Assembly: GCF_900107965.1 (NCBI RefSeq)
Contig: NZ_FNVU01000005.1
Coordinates: 492,018 to 556,017, forward strand
Source of the DNA: Actinacidiphila yanglinensis
Lineage (GTDB): Bacteria > Actinomycetota > Actinomycetes > Streptomycetales > Streptomycetaceae
Length of the DNA stretch: 64,000 nucleotides
Direction of reading: 5' to 3'
Of this stretch, positions 41,103 to 49,551 are shown piece after piece. Positions within the stretch are counted from its first letter, which is position 1. Each line of letters begins with the position of its first letter. The notes under the pieces are model-generated. The model saw only the letters and a program-made list of their open reading frames with translations. It had not been told where the DNA came from and made no database searches. Position numbers and translations under genes: made by a program.

Positions 41103-42346
41103 GCCGGGAGGACGGCCGGTACGACGGCCGGTACGAGAGCCGGGAGGACAGCCGGTACGAGAACCGGGACGGCGGTCTCATGGACGGATGGGTGCGGGCG
41201 GTGCTGCTCGCGGCCGTCGTCATCGGGGCGTTCATCGAGGTCAGCACGCCGCATCGGCAGTACGGCCGGGTGGTGGACGCGTTCGCCCTCGCCGCGGTCG
41301 GCGTCGTCGGCACGGCCGCCGCGCTGGGCTCCCAGGCCGCCGCGACGCTCGCCCGGCAGCGGGACCGGCTCGCGCAGGAGCCCCAGCCCCCCGCCGCGGC
41401 TCCGGTCTGCCGTTACGTCACCGGACCGGCGCCGCAGGCCCGGCCCGCCCGGCTCCGGCCCTTGTTGCGCGAGCGGCCCACCGACCTCAGCGTTCCCCGC
41501 TTCGGCGACGGCGCCCGCGCCCAGGGCTACCCCTGGCTGCTGCCCGAGCGCACCGTGCAGAACGGGATCGCGGCCGACGAGGCCACCGTCGGTGCCCTCA
41601 CCCTCCGCGCGGCCTCCGTCATCGGACCCGGCCACCGCTGCGCCCGGCCCGCCGAGCCGCGGCAGGACTCCTACCGGATCGGGCGGAGCCGGGACAGCCG
41701 GTACGCGATCGTGGCCGTGGCCGACGGCCTGTCCAGCGCGGCGTGGTCCGATGCCGGCGCCACCACGGCCTCCAGCCAGGCCGTCACCCTGCTGCGCGAG
41801 CAGCTCGCGACCGCGGGCTTCGACGGGCTCGACGCCAAGGGCCTGTACGGGCGGATCGCCGAATCGGTCGCCGCGCAGGCGACCGGGCGCGGCGTCGCCA
41901 CCTCGGACGTGGCCACCGTGCTGATCACCGCGGTGGTCGGCGAGCCGGACGCGGACGGCGTCGCGGGGGCGTGGGTCGCGTGGCTCGGCGACAGTTCGGC
42001 CTGGACGCTCGATCCGCGCGACCCGCTGTGGCTGTTCTCCTCCGGCGATCCCAAGGACCGCGCGGCCGCGGTGATCTCGAACGAGGTGGCGGGGCGGCTG
42101 CCGGACACGCCGCAACTGGCGAGGGACCACTTCGTCACGCTGCCGCCCGGTGCCGCCCTGGCCCTGGTCACGGACGGGATCGGCGACGCGTGGGCGGACC
42201 CGGCGAGCTCCGTCAACGAGTACTTCGCGCAGACCTGGCGCTCGCCGGTCCCGGCGACGCGGTTCGTCGCCGACGTCGGCTTCGACGCGCCGCAGTGTCT
42301 TGACGACCGCACCGCGGTCGTGGTGTGGAACGGGGGCCGGTCATGA
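41099..42346 (+). CDS. Membrane PP2C-type protein phosphatase
   Basis: A 415-residue protein. The N-terminal 27 residues are Arg/Tyr/Asp-rich repeats (GRYDGRYES, SREDSRYEN). Two transmembrane helices follow (about 31-48 and 60-78). The PP2C domain (about 168-412) has the metal motif VAVADGLSSAAW and VTDGIGD, with Asp residues in the usual places, and ends DDRTAVVVW. It should reverse Ser/Thr phosphorylation by the kinases of this locus. PP2C, kinase and vWA protein in a row form the TerY-P triad known from bacterial conflict and stress loci. Start and stop both overlap the neighbours by four bases. Confidence 0.88.
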   Translation: MSREDGRYDGRYESREDSRYENRDGGLMDGWVRAVLLAAVVIGAFIEVSTPHRQYGRVVDAFALAAVGVVGTAAALGSQAAATLARQRDRLAQEPQPPAAAPVCRYVTGPAPQARPARLRPLLRERPTDLSVPRFGDGARAQGYPWLLPERTVQNGIAADEATVGALTLRAASVIGPGHRCARPAEPRQDSYRIGRSRDSRYAIVAVADGLSSAAWSDAGATTASSQAVTLLREQLATAGFDGLDAKGLYGRIAESVAAQATGRGVATSDVATVLITAVVGEPDADGVAGAWVAWLGDSSAWTLDPRDPLWLFSSGDPKDRAAAVISNEVAGRLPDTPQLARDHFVTLPPGAALALVTDGIGDAWADPASSVNEYFAQTWRSPVPATRFVADVGFDAPQCLDDRTAVVVWNGGRS

Positions 42347-43494
42347 CGAACCCCCCGCGCGTCGAAGGAGCCGGTGCCGGGGCCGGCAACGGCGCCCCGG
42401 CGGCCGATCCGCGCGGCTGGACGCTGCCGCCGGCCGTGCGTCTCGACGATCTCGGACCGCTCGCCGAGCCGATCTCCGAACGCAACGGCCAGGCCATCGC
42501 GGTGCGTCCGCTGGCGGACCACCCGGGCTGGCTGGCGAAGCTCTACCGGCCCGGCCGGCACGCCGAGGACGCCGCCCGGCTGGACCTGCTGATCGCGGCT
42601 CCGGGCACGCTCCCGGAGGCGGATCGTGCGGTGCTGCACGCCGGGACGTGCTGGCCCGCGGCCCGGATCCATGCGCCCGGCAACCCGGCCGTCGGCTGCG
42701 TGGTCCCGATGGCGCCCGAGCACTACCGCGCCGAGCTGCGGCGCGGCGGGTTCGGCGAGCGCCGCTTCGTGGAGATCGACTGGCTGGCGAAGCCCGACGC
42801 GTCGATCCGGCGGATCGGACTGCCGCCCCCGGGCTTCGACGGCCGGCTGGCCGCCTGCCGGCGTCTCGCCGAACTCGCCGCGGTCATCGCGGACCTGGGC
42901 CTGGTCTACTCGGACTGGTCGTTCTCCAACGCCTTCTGGAGCCCGGACCGGCACTCCGTCTACCTCATCGACGTCGACGGCTGCCAGCCCGCGAAGATGC
43001 CCGACGTCCACCAGCCGAACTGGGACGACCCGCTCACGCCGCAGGGCACCGACGCGGACACGTACACCGACCGCTACCGGCTCGGTCTGCTGGTCGCCAA
43101 ATGCATGACGGGCCTGCGCGACGCGGACGCCTTCCACGCCGTCGCCGCGTCCCCCTGGCCGAACCAGTCCGCCGTCTGCGAAGTACTGCTCGACACGCTG
43201 CTCGCCACGGACCGGGAGCGGCGCCCCTCGGCCGCCCAGCTCCACCAGGCGCTGGACGGGGGGCCCTACCTGCGGGCCATGCCCCGTCCGCCGCGCGCCG
43301 CGCTGCCCCTGCTGCCCGTCACGAACCCGCGGCCTCGCACCGCCCTCGTCACGGACCCCGAGAAGACCGCGCCGGTCGCGCCGCCGACCGCCGAGAAGAA
43401 GCAGCAGGCGCCGACCCCTTCGTACGACGGATGGATCCTCGCGCTCGTCGTCGTCGCCATGATCGTGATCTTCATCCTCGCTGCCAGCCACTAG
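42343..43494 (+). CDS. Divergent protein kinase with C-terminal membrane anchor (TerY-P triad)
   Basis: A 383-residue protein. The kinase fold is divergent but has ATP-lysine candidate K66 (GWLAKLY), a catalytic loop YSDWSFSN (189-196) in place of HRDxxxxN, and DVDG (210-213) in place of DFG. A Pro/Lys-rich segment leads to a single C-terminal transmembrane helix (about 364-381), so the kinase faces the cytoplasm as a tail-anchored protein. Such kinases accompany PP2C and TerY-type vWA proteins. The ATG shares ATGA with the PP2C stop. The vWA gene follows after 14 bases. Confidence 0.82.
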   Translation: MTNPPRVEGAGAGAGNGAPAADPRGWTLPPAVRLDDLGPLAEPISERNGQAIAVRPLADHPGWLAKLYRPGRHAEDAARLDLLIAAPGTLPEADRAVLHAGTCWPAARIHAPGNPAVGCVVPMAPEHYRAELRRGGFGERRFVEIDWLAKPDASIRRIGLPPPGFDGRLAACRRLAELAAVIADLGLVYSDWSFSNAFWSPDRHSVYLIDVDGCQPAKMPDVHQPNWDDPLTPQGTDADTYTDRYRLGLLVAKCMTGLRDADAFHAVAASPWPNQSAVCEVLLDTLLATDRERRPSAAQLHQALDGGPYLRAMPRPPRAALPLLPVTNPRPRTALVTDPEKTAPVAPPTAEKKQQAPTPSYDGWILALVVVAMIVIFILAASH

Positions 43495-43508
43495 CCCAGA
43501 GGTGCACC

Positions 43509-44159
43509 ATGTCCGTCTGCCTGCCCACCTACGTGGTGATCGACGCGTCCTCGTCGATGAAGCCGCACGAAGCGGTGCTCAACGCCACCCTCTCCCGCCT
43601 GCACTACAACCTCGCGATGAACCCCCGCGTCTCGGAGTTCGCCCGCATCTGCGTGATCGCCTTCTCCACCGACGTGCACGTGGTGATCCCGATGTCGGAC
43701 ATGGAGCAGGTACCGGCCATGCCCGAGGTGATCTGCGGCGGCCGCACGGAGTACGGCAAGACCTTCGACCGGGTGCGGCAGTGCATCGAACAGGACGTCC
43801 ACGAGCTGAGGTCGCAGCACCTCAGCGTGCTGCGGCCGACGGTCTTCTTCCTGACCGACGGCGGCCCGACCGACGCGCAGTGGCAGAACTCCTTCCGCAC
43901 GCTGGTGGACAGGGACTGGCCCCGCCACCCGCACGTGATCGCCTACGGCTTCGGCGGCGCGAAACGGAACGTGCTGGAACAGGTCGCGACCAAGGCACTG
44001 TTCATCGCCGACGGTTCGGACACCGAGTCGGCGCTGAGCTCGGCGATCTCCGGCCTGCTCAACACCCTGATCGCCTCGTCGCAGACCGGCACGATGCTGA
44101 TCGACACCGACGTCAAGGGTTTCGAGTACGTCCCGGTCGCCCAGGAGTACGTCGACTGA
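43509..44159 (+). CDS. TerY-like von Willebrand factor A domain protein
   Basis: A 216-residue cytoplasmic vWA protein. The metal-ion-dependent adhesion site is complete: DASSS at 12-16, a Thr in GGRTEYGKTF and Asp in LTDGGPTD. TerY-type proteins of this size are found with a PP2C phosphatase and a kinase, in the tellurite-resistance (ter) setting and in other signalling loci; they probably carry or present a protein partner through the bound metal. No TerD/TerC genes are in the window. The start follows AGAGGTG by five bases. The stop shares one base with the next start (TGATG). Confidence 0.9.
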   Translation: MSVCLPTYVVIDASSSMKPHEAVLNATLSRLHYNLAMNPRVSEFARICVIAFSTDVHVVIPMSDMEQVPAMPEVICGGRTEYGKTFDRVRQCIEQDVHELRSQHLSVLRPTVFFLTDGGPTDAQWQNSFRTLVDRDWPRHPHVIAYGFGGAKRNVLEQVATKALFIADGSDTESALSSAISGLLNTLIASSQTGTMLIDTDVKGFEYVPVAQEYVD

Positions 44160-44488
44160 TGAGCGCCGCCGACCCGCGTTCCACGACGTCCCGTTCGCTG
44201 CGCGCCTCCGTCGGACTGACCGTGCTGGCCGCGGTGCTGCTCACCTGCGGCGCCGCGGTCGAGGCGACGGGCAACCTCCGCGGGTCCGCCGCGGACGGGA
44301 GCGGAAGCGGCTCGCCGCCGGCGACGACGGTGCGGCCGACCCACACGAGCCCCCACCCCGGCGCGCACCCCACCCCGCACTCCCGTGCCCCGGAGGTGCC
44401 GTCACCCCCGACGCCGACCGTACGGACCTCTCCGCCGAGCCCGACCACCCTGGCCGACGTGCCCCGGAATCCGCTGAGGTGGCGGTAG
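44159..44488 (+). CDS. Small Pro/Thr-rich membrane protein, last gene of the operon
   Basis: A 109-residue protein. Residues 1-17 are polar (ADPRSTTSRSLRAS); one hydrophobic helix (about 18-36) is followed by an extracytoplasmic tail very rich in Pro, Thr, Ser and His. It could be a short membrane anchor or an uncleaved signal peptide. No family is recognised. The start overlaps the vWA stop by one base, so it is made with the triad. Confidence 0.68.
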   Translation: MSAADPRSTTSRSLRASVGLTVLAAVLLTCGAAVEATGNLRGSAADGSGSGSPPATTVRPTHTSPHPGAHPTPHSRAPEVPSPPTPTVRTSPPSPTTLADVPRNPLRWR

Positions 44489-44576
44489 GGCCGGGCGCCA
44501 CGCCCCCGAACCACCGACCCCGGCCCGACACACCGACCACGCCCCCGCAACAGACCACGTCCGGAGGACCCCACAC

Positions 44577-45782
44577 ATGTCCGACCCCTCTCGTACCCCT
44601 CCTCCCTCTCCCGCCTCCCGCCCGAGCCGGCGCACGGTGCTCAGGTCGGGCCTGGGACTGGGCCTCGGCGCCACCGTCGCAGGCGCCGGCCTGCTGGGCG
44701 CCGCGCCCGCACAGGCCGCGGGGCAGAACGGCACCCCGCTGTGCGACGAGCCCGGCGACTCGGCGAGCGCGCAGGGCCTGGGCTCCGGCGACCTCGGCAT
44801 CCCGTACCACCGGGAACACGACAACACCTGGGGCTACGTCTTCGGCGACGCGTGGACCCACATCCAGCAGGGGGAGCCGTACATCGGCTCGCCGGTGATG
44901 CTGAACCAGGACTCCTTCGACGCGTCCGGTGCCTCGCCGATCTCCTTCACCTGGGCGATGCCGACCGGCGGCGCGGCGGGCCAGCTGTTCGGCTACGCGC
45001 ACCGGGCGGACAACGGGTACGGCTTCGAGATCAGCCGGATCCCCAACGACTGCATCGAGTTCGGCGGCCGCACCTACATCCAGTACACCTCGGTGTACAC
45101 GTGGGGAGGGCCGGACGACCCGCCGTGGGTGGACGGGCACGACGGTTCGCTGATGTCGGGGGTCGCGTACTCCGACGACTACGGCGTGACCTGGACCGAC
45201 TACGACTACCACTGGGACGGCGACCACCGGGGCATCAACCAGTCGATGTACGGCATGTGGTCGTTCGCGGGCATCGACCCCGACGGCTGGCTGTACATCT
45301 TCTCCAAGCGCTGGAACGGCACGCACCGGAACTCGGCCGACGGCGGCGCGATCCAGCTGTTCCGGATCCGGCCCGACGACTTCCGCGCCGGGAACTTCGG
45401 CGCGCAGCAGAACTGGGCCTACCTGAACGGCTCCTGGCAGTGGACCGGCTCCGCGACGCCGCCGTCGGTGATCCTCTCCGGCAACAACACCGGCGAGTTC
45501 TCGGTCAAGCGGATCGGCGACACCTACTGCATGAGCTGCTTCGACGTGGTCCTGGGCGCGATCTTCACCCGTACCGCCGCCCGCCCGGACGCGGTCTGGA
45601 GCACCCCCGTCCCCAAGATCACCAGCGTGCAGGTGCCGAACCTCTACGGCGGTTACATCCACCCGGGCAGCGCGAGCGCGTCCTCGCTGACCCTGATCGT
45701 CTCGCAGTGGAACGGAACGGTGGGCGCCCCGCCGTACTGGGTACGGCAGTTCGACGGGGTCAACCCGACCTCGGTGGTGTGA
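44577..45782 (+). CDS. Tat-exported DUF4185-domain protein
   Basis: A 401-residue exported protein. The N-terminus has a twin-arginine signal (SRRTVLRSGLGLGLGATVAG, then AQA). The mature part is a beta-propeller of the DUF4185 type (SGDLGIPYHREHDNTWGYVF, FGDAWTHIQQGEPYIGSPV, VYSDDYGVTWT-like blades and many Trp/Asp turns), related to arabinanase/sialidase-like propellers. Activity is not established; sugar-chain hydrolysis or binding is possible. The ATG follows GGAGG. It lies 88 bases after the signalling operon but is probably independent. Confidence 0.82.
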   Translation: MSDPSRTPPPSPASRPSRRTVLRSGLGLGLGATVAGAGLLGAAPAQAAGQNGTPLCDEPGDSASAQGLGSGDLGIPYHREHDNTWGYVFGDAWTHIQQGEPYIGSPVMLNQDSFDASGASPISFTWAMPTGGAAGQLFGYAHRADNGYGFEISRIPNDCIEFGGRTYIQYTSVYTWGGPDDPPWVDGHDGSLMSGVAYSDDYGVTWTDYDYHWDGDHRGINQSMYGMWSFAGIDPDGWLYIFSKRWNGTHRNSADGGAIQLFRIRPDDFRAGNFGAQQNWAYLNGSWQWTGSATPPSVILSGNNTGEFSVKRIGDTYCMSCFDVVLGAIFTRTAARPDAVWSTPVPKITSVQVPNLYGGYIHPGSASASSLTLIVSQWNGTVGAPPYWVRQFDGVNPTSVV

Positions 45783-46076
45783 CGGCCGCCCGGCGGGGCG
45801 GACCGCACGTTCAGGCCCTGCGCCATCCGGCCGGCAACTCCGCCGGCCCGTACACCGCCTGAAGCCCGGAGCCGCTCACGCCGTTGCGGGAGAAGGGTGG
45901 ATCGGGTTGGTATCACCAGAGATCGTATCTGTCGCGATACCACTCCGCGCGCTGGTGGAGCGTGCCGTCCCTGCGCCGGGAAGCTCCTTCGCCCGCGGCC
46001 ACCCGGACGGCGGCGTCGGGGTGGCCGCGGACGCGACCGGCCGCGGCCCGGGGGGGCGCTCCGGGCCCGGAGCCGC

Positions 46077-47672
46077 TCAGTGCTCGCAGAGGGAGAACTC
46101 GCGTTCGTAGAGCTGCTCGTTGTGCTCGTCGACGAAGAACTTCCGCTCCCGCATGAGGTGTTCGCGGTAGGTCCTGGCCTGTTCCAGGGTCATGGTCGAG
46201 GTGTCGGACCACGGCTGCTGCGGCGGCACGTCGGAGGTCGAGACGATGTTCTCCGACGGGTCGACCAGGAAGAACGCGAGGATCTTGCGGTGCCCCGGGC
46301 GGGTGGGGTCGGCGAGGCGGAACGAGCCGACGCGGTGCTGCAGGATGTTCGGGAAGGCCAGGCAGCGGCCCGCCGGGGTCGACGCCGAGCCCAGCGACTG
46401 GTTCAGCGCGTCCTCGTCCTCCAGGCCGTAGACCTCGCGCAGGCCGTTGTCGTCGTTCTGCTCGTAGTCCGGGTCGTCGAGCGCGGCGCGGAAGCTCAGC
46501 CGGCTCTCGGTGATGTTCTCGCTGTCCCAGTAGTAGATGCCGGTCGAGACGATCCGCTCGTTCACCATCCCCTCGACGTGCCAGGAACCGCCGGCGTACT
46601 CGGGCCGCTCCGGGGTGAGGTGGATGGTGGCGAGCTTGACGATGACCTGGAGGCGGCGGCCGCGCAGGTCGACCCGGGCGGAGCCGTCGGGCACCTCGGG
46701 CGGGGTGAAGGCCGGGGCGTCCGGGACGACCGGGCGGCGGGTGTCCCACCAGGCCTCATGCGCCTCTTCCCATACGCCCCGGGCTTCGGCGTAGGCCGCG
46801 TCGTCGGCGTAGGAGGACCGGTCCGGATACGCCGGCTCCGAGTCGTACCACCCCCAGGGATCGGCCGTGATGCGCAGCGGCCGCGGATGGCGCAGATCGG
46901 TGAGGACGTTCTCCAGCAGCGGGAGCATCCGCGCGAACAACTCGGGCAGGACGGCGGACAGTTCGCGGTGGGTCTCGGGGTGGACGTTGTTGACGTACGA
47001 GCGGAACGCGACCTCGCCGTCCTCGTTGACGTCGACGTCCGTGGGCAGCCACTGGAACCGCTCCGAGAACTCGTACGACGAGTAGCGGTCCGTCGGGTTC
47101 TGCCAGGCCCGCTCCGGGGCGCCGCTGACCTCTCTCACCAGGCAGAACAGCGAGGGGTGCACCAGGTCCAGCACCTGGCCGCCGGATCCGGGATGCCAGT
47201 CCCGGTCCGGCTCGGGGACCTCTTCCAGCACCCGCACCGCCGTGCGCAGCCGCGACCTCAGCTCGTCGTCGACCAGCGTGTCCGACTGCCACACCCCGTC
47301 GACGGCGGACACCTCGACGCCGGTTCGCCCGTCCCGCAGCGCCGCGTAGTAGCCGAGTTCGGCCAGCACGTACCGCACCTGCGCCTCGGTGAGGCCCTGG
47401 GCGAGGGCCTCCTGGGTCCACCGGGCGGCGATACCGGTGTCGTTCCTCTTCTCGAACCACTCCGGCTTCTCCCGGATGTGGGCGCTGCACTGCATCATCT
47501 CGAGTTCCCGCAGCGTCCGGGGTGTCGCGAACGACAGCGAGCGGGAGGCGTGGAAAGGCAGCGGAAAGGCAGACAGGCCGGTCAATTTCTCTCGGTCCCC
47601 CCAGTCGGTGTGCGGTGGCGGGAACGATACTTCAGCGGACCGACACGACAGCCGTGGTCCCGCCGCCTTCAC
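46077..47672 (-). CDS. DUF4246-family protein (2OG-oxygenase-like by fold)
   Basis: About 531 residues, cytoplasmic. Family markers are LPFHASRSLSFATPRTLREL, SRLSFRAALDDPDYEQ, the segment TPAGRCLAFPNILQHRV, RPGHRKILAFFLVDP and the end YEREFSLCEH. Fungal and bacterial DUF4246 proteins have a double-stranded beta-helix core, and the H-R and RKI residues near the end are in the right place for an oxygenase; the reaction is unknown. The start is uncertain: GTG at 47672 has GGAGG three bases away, and a TTG at 47585 is the alternative. The 294-bp gap before it on the left has no gene I can support. Confidence 0.75.
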   Translation of the reverse strand: MKAAGPRLSCRSAEVSFPPPHTDWGDREKLTGLSAFPLPFHASRSLSFATPRTLRELEMMQCSAHIREKPEWFEKRNDTGIAARWTQEALAQGLTEAQVRYVLAELGYYAALRDGRTGVEVSAVDGVWQSDTLVDDELRSRLRTAVRVLEEVPEPDRDWHPGSGGQVLDLVHPSLFCLVREVSGAPERAWQNPTDRYSSYEFSERFQWLPTDVDVNEDGEVAFRSYVNNVHPETHRELSAVLPELFARMLPLLENVLTDLRHPRPLRITADPWGWYDSEPAYPDRSSYADDAAYAEARGVWEEAHEAWWDTRRPVVPDAPAFTPPEVPDGSARVDLRGRRLQVIVKLATIHLTPERPEYAGGSWHVEGMVNERIVSTGIYYWDSENITESRLSFRAALDDPDYEQNDDNGLREVYGLEDEDALNQSLGSASTPAGRCLAFPNILQHRVGSFRLADPTRPGHRKILAFFLVDPSENIVSTSDVPPQQPWSDTSTMTLEQARTYREHLMRERKFFVDEHNEQLYEREFSLCEH

Positions 47673-47717
47673 GGCCCTCCCCGGTGACACGCCCGGCGCC
47701 GACCGCGACCTGGGCAA

Positions 47718-48308
47718 CTATGCGTGTGCGCCCAGCGCTTGGGCGAGCGCGTCCACCGTCACGCCCACGACGGCCCGCAGTTCCGCCGCGCTCGTCCCGG
47801 CTCTGCTCATGACGGCGAGCGAGTGGTTCACGGCGGCCACATGGACGGCGAAGGCGTCGGCCTGCTGGTCGTTCAGCCCGCCGGCCGTCAATGCGGCGCG
47901 CAGCCGCAGCCGTTGGAGGCCCAGCGTCTCCTTCGCGTGCGCCGCGACGCCCGGGCTCAGCACCGGGATCGCCATCGCGGACTGGGCGACCAGGCAGCCG
48001 TCCGGCAGCGCGGGATCGGCGATGCGCTCCAGGGTGACGTCGAAGAACGCGCGGACGGCGGTCAGGGGCTCGTCGGCCGCGCACGCCAGGGCGGCGTCGT
48101 ACCTGTCGCCGTAGCGGGTGGCGTAGCGGTCCAGGCAGCGGACGAAGAGCGTGTCCTTGTCCCCGAGCGAGGAGTAGATGGAGCTGCGGTTCAGGCCGGT
48201 GGCCCGGGACAGGTCGTCCACCGAGGTGTCGGCGTATCCGGAGCGCCAGAACCGGATCAGCGCCGCATCGAGCGCGGTGTCCATGTCGAACTGCTTCTTG
48301 CCTGCCAC
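47718..48308 (-). CDS. TetR-family transcriptional regulator
   Basis: A 196-residue repressor. The HTH (MDTALDAALIRFWRSGYADT, SVDDLSRATGLNRSSIYSSL) is of the AcuR/YxaF type, with helical ligand domain and conserved C-terminal SRAG. The GTG at 48308 follows AAGGAAG; longer in-frame starts lack a site. It is divergent from the alpha/beta hydrolase gene and probably represses it. Sequence near 48373-48400 (ACTAACCAGTCC) resembles TetR sites of this type, but symmetry is weak. Confidence 0.87.
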   Translation of the reverse strand: MAGKKQFDMDTALDAALIRFWRSGYADTSVDDLSRATGLNRSSIYSSLGDKDTLFVRCLDRYATRYGDRYDAALACAADEPLTAVRAFFDVTLERIADPALPDGCLVAQSAMAIPVLSPGVAAHAKETLGLQRLRLRAALTAGGLNDQQADAFAVHVAAVNHSLAVMSRAGTSAAELRAVVGVTVDALAQALGAHA

Positions 48309-48491
48309 GTGGCACTTCCTTGCCGAGGGGTGTTCCGATCGTACGGGCCGGTGGGTGACGGCTTCATCTTGAACTAACCAGTCCATGATGCGCTAGTCTT
48401 CCCGTGTGGCGCCTCGCCGGGGGTGCCGCGCTCAGGGCCCGCGCCCTCGTGACGCACCGCATCAGCACACCTGGCACCGATGGAGGATCCC

Positions 48492-49430
48492 GTGACCGAC
48501 CCTGCGACCGATGTCCGGAATGCCGGGAAGGGCAACCCGGTCGGCGAGCTGCCCCTGCGCGACCTCCCCGGATTCGCCCACCGCTGGGTCGACGCGGACG
48601 GCGTCCGCCTGCACGTCGTCGAAGGCGGCCTGCCGACCGGCCCGACCGTCGTCCTGCTCGCCGGATTCCCGCAGACCTGGTGGTCGTGGCACGAGGTGAT
48701 GCGCGGCCTCGCCGGGCGGTTCCACGTCCTCGCGGTCGACCTGCCCGGCCAGGGCCACTCCGAGCGTCCGGAGGGCAGCTACGACACGCACACCGTCGCC
48801 GCCCGCGTCCACGCCGCCGTGCGGGCCCTCGGAACGGAGGCCTACTGGCTGGCCGGCCACGACATCGGCGCCTGGGTCGCCTTCTCCCTCGCCCTCGCCC
48901 ACGAGAGCGACCTGCGCGGCGTCGCACTGCTCGACGCGGGAATCCCCGGCATCACGCTCCCGGAGGCGATCCCCATCGACCCGGAACGCGCCTGGAAGAC
49001 CTGGCACTTCGCGTTCCACCTCGTGCCGGACCTGCCCGAGACGCTGCTCGCCGGCCGCGAACGGGAGTACGTCGGCTGGTTCCTGAAGGCGAAGACCCTC
49101 GCGCCGGAGACGTTTAACGACGACGAACTCGACCACTACGCGGCGTCCGTGGCTGCCGACGGAGGCCTCCGCGCCTCCCTCGCCTACTACCGCGACGCCG
49201 CGGAGTCCGCGCGCAGGAACCACGAGGCGCTCCGGCGCCGACACCTGGCCCTGCCCGTCCTCGGGATCTCCAGCAGCCACGGCTCCATCCCGGACATGGC
49301 GGCCTCCCTCAGCCCGTGGGCCCCCCACGCCACGGGAGTCGTCGTCCCCGACGCGGGCCACTTCATCCCCGACGAGCAGCCCGCAGCCGTCACCGCCGCC
49401 CTGACCGCCTTCTTCGCCGACGGCGCGTAA
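48492..49430 (+). CDS. Alpha/beta hydrolase of the epoxide hydrolase/haloacetate dehalogenase type
   Basis: A 312-residue enzyme. The nucleophile elbow is GHDIGAW (Asp nucleophile), the oxyanion region is AGFPQTWWSWHEVM, and the catalytic His is in DAGHFIPDEQPAAV. An Asp nucleophile with Trp-rich cap fits epoxide hydrolases and fluoroacetate-type dehalogenases, which form an alkyl-enzyme ester. The substrate is unknown. The GTG at 48492 has GGAGG five bases before it. It is under the divergent TetR regulator, a layout used for inducible detoxification genes. Confidence 0.88.
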   Translation: MTDPATDVRNAGKGNPVGELPLRDLPGFAHRWVDADGVRLHVVEGGLPTGPTVVLLAGFPQTWWSWHEVMRGLAGRFHVLAVDLPGQGHSERPEGSYDTHTVAARVHAAVRALGTEAYWLAGHDIGAWVAFSLALAHESDLRGVALLDAGIPGITLPEAIPIDPERAWKTWHFAFHLVPDLPETLLAGREREYVGWFLKAKTLAPETFNDDELDHYAASVAADGGLRASLAYYRDAAESARRNHEALRRRHLALPVLGISSSHGSIPDMAASLSPWAPHATGVVVPDAGHFIPDEQPAAVTAALTAFFADGA

Positions 49431-49551
49431 CGAGGGTTCCGAAGAGGGCGTTCCCCCTCGGCCCGAGCGGAGGCGTGCGGCCCGGCGATATGTGTCGGGC
49501 AGATTCCACGTTCCACTCACACTGCTTCCGACGTCGCGGAACGATTGATGT

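Noticed and set aside
45913..46076. Minus-strand frame ending in RAEWYRDRYDLW after the DUF4246 gene
   Set aside because: The ending looks protein-like, but there is no start with a ribosome site and the upstream part lies out of frame inside the DUF4246 gene. A gene remnant is possible but not supported.
48373..48400. Possible TetR operator ACTAACCAGT near the alpha/beta hydrolase promoter
   Set aside because: Only 6 of 10 positions are symmetric and there is no second copy, so it is not listed as a site.
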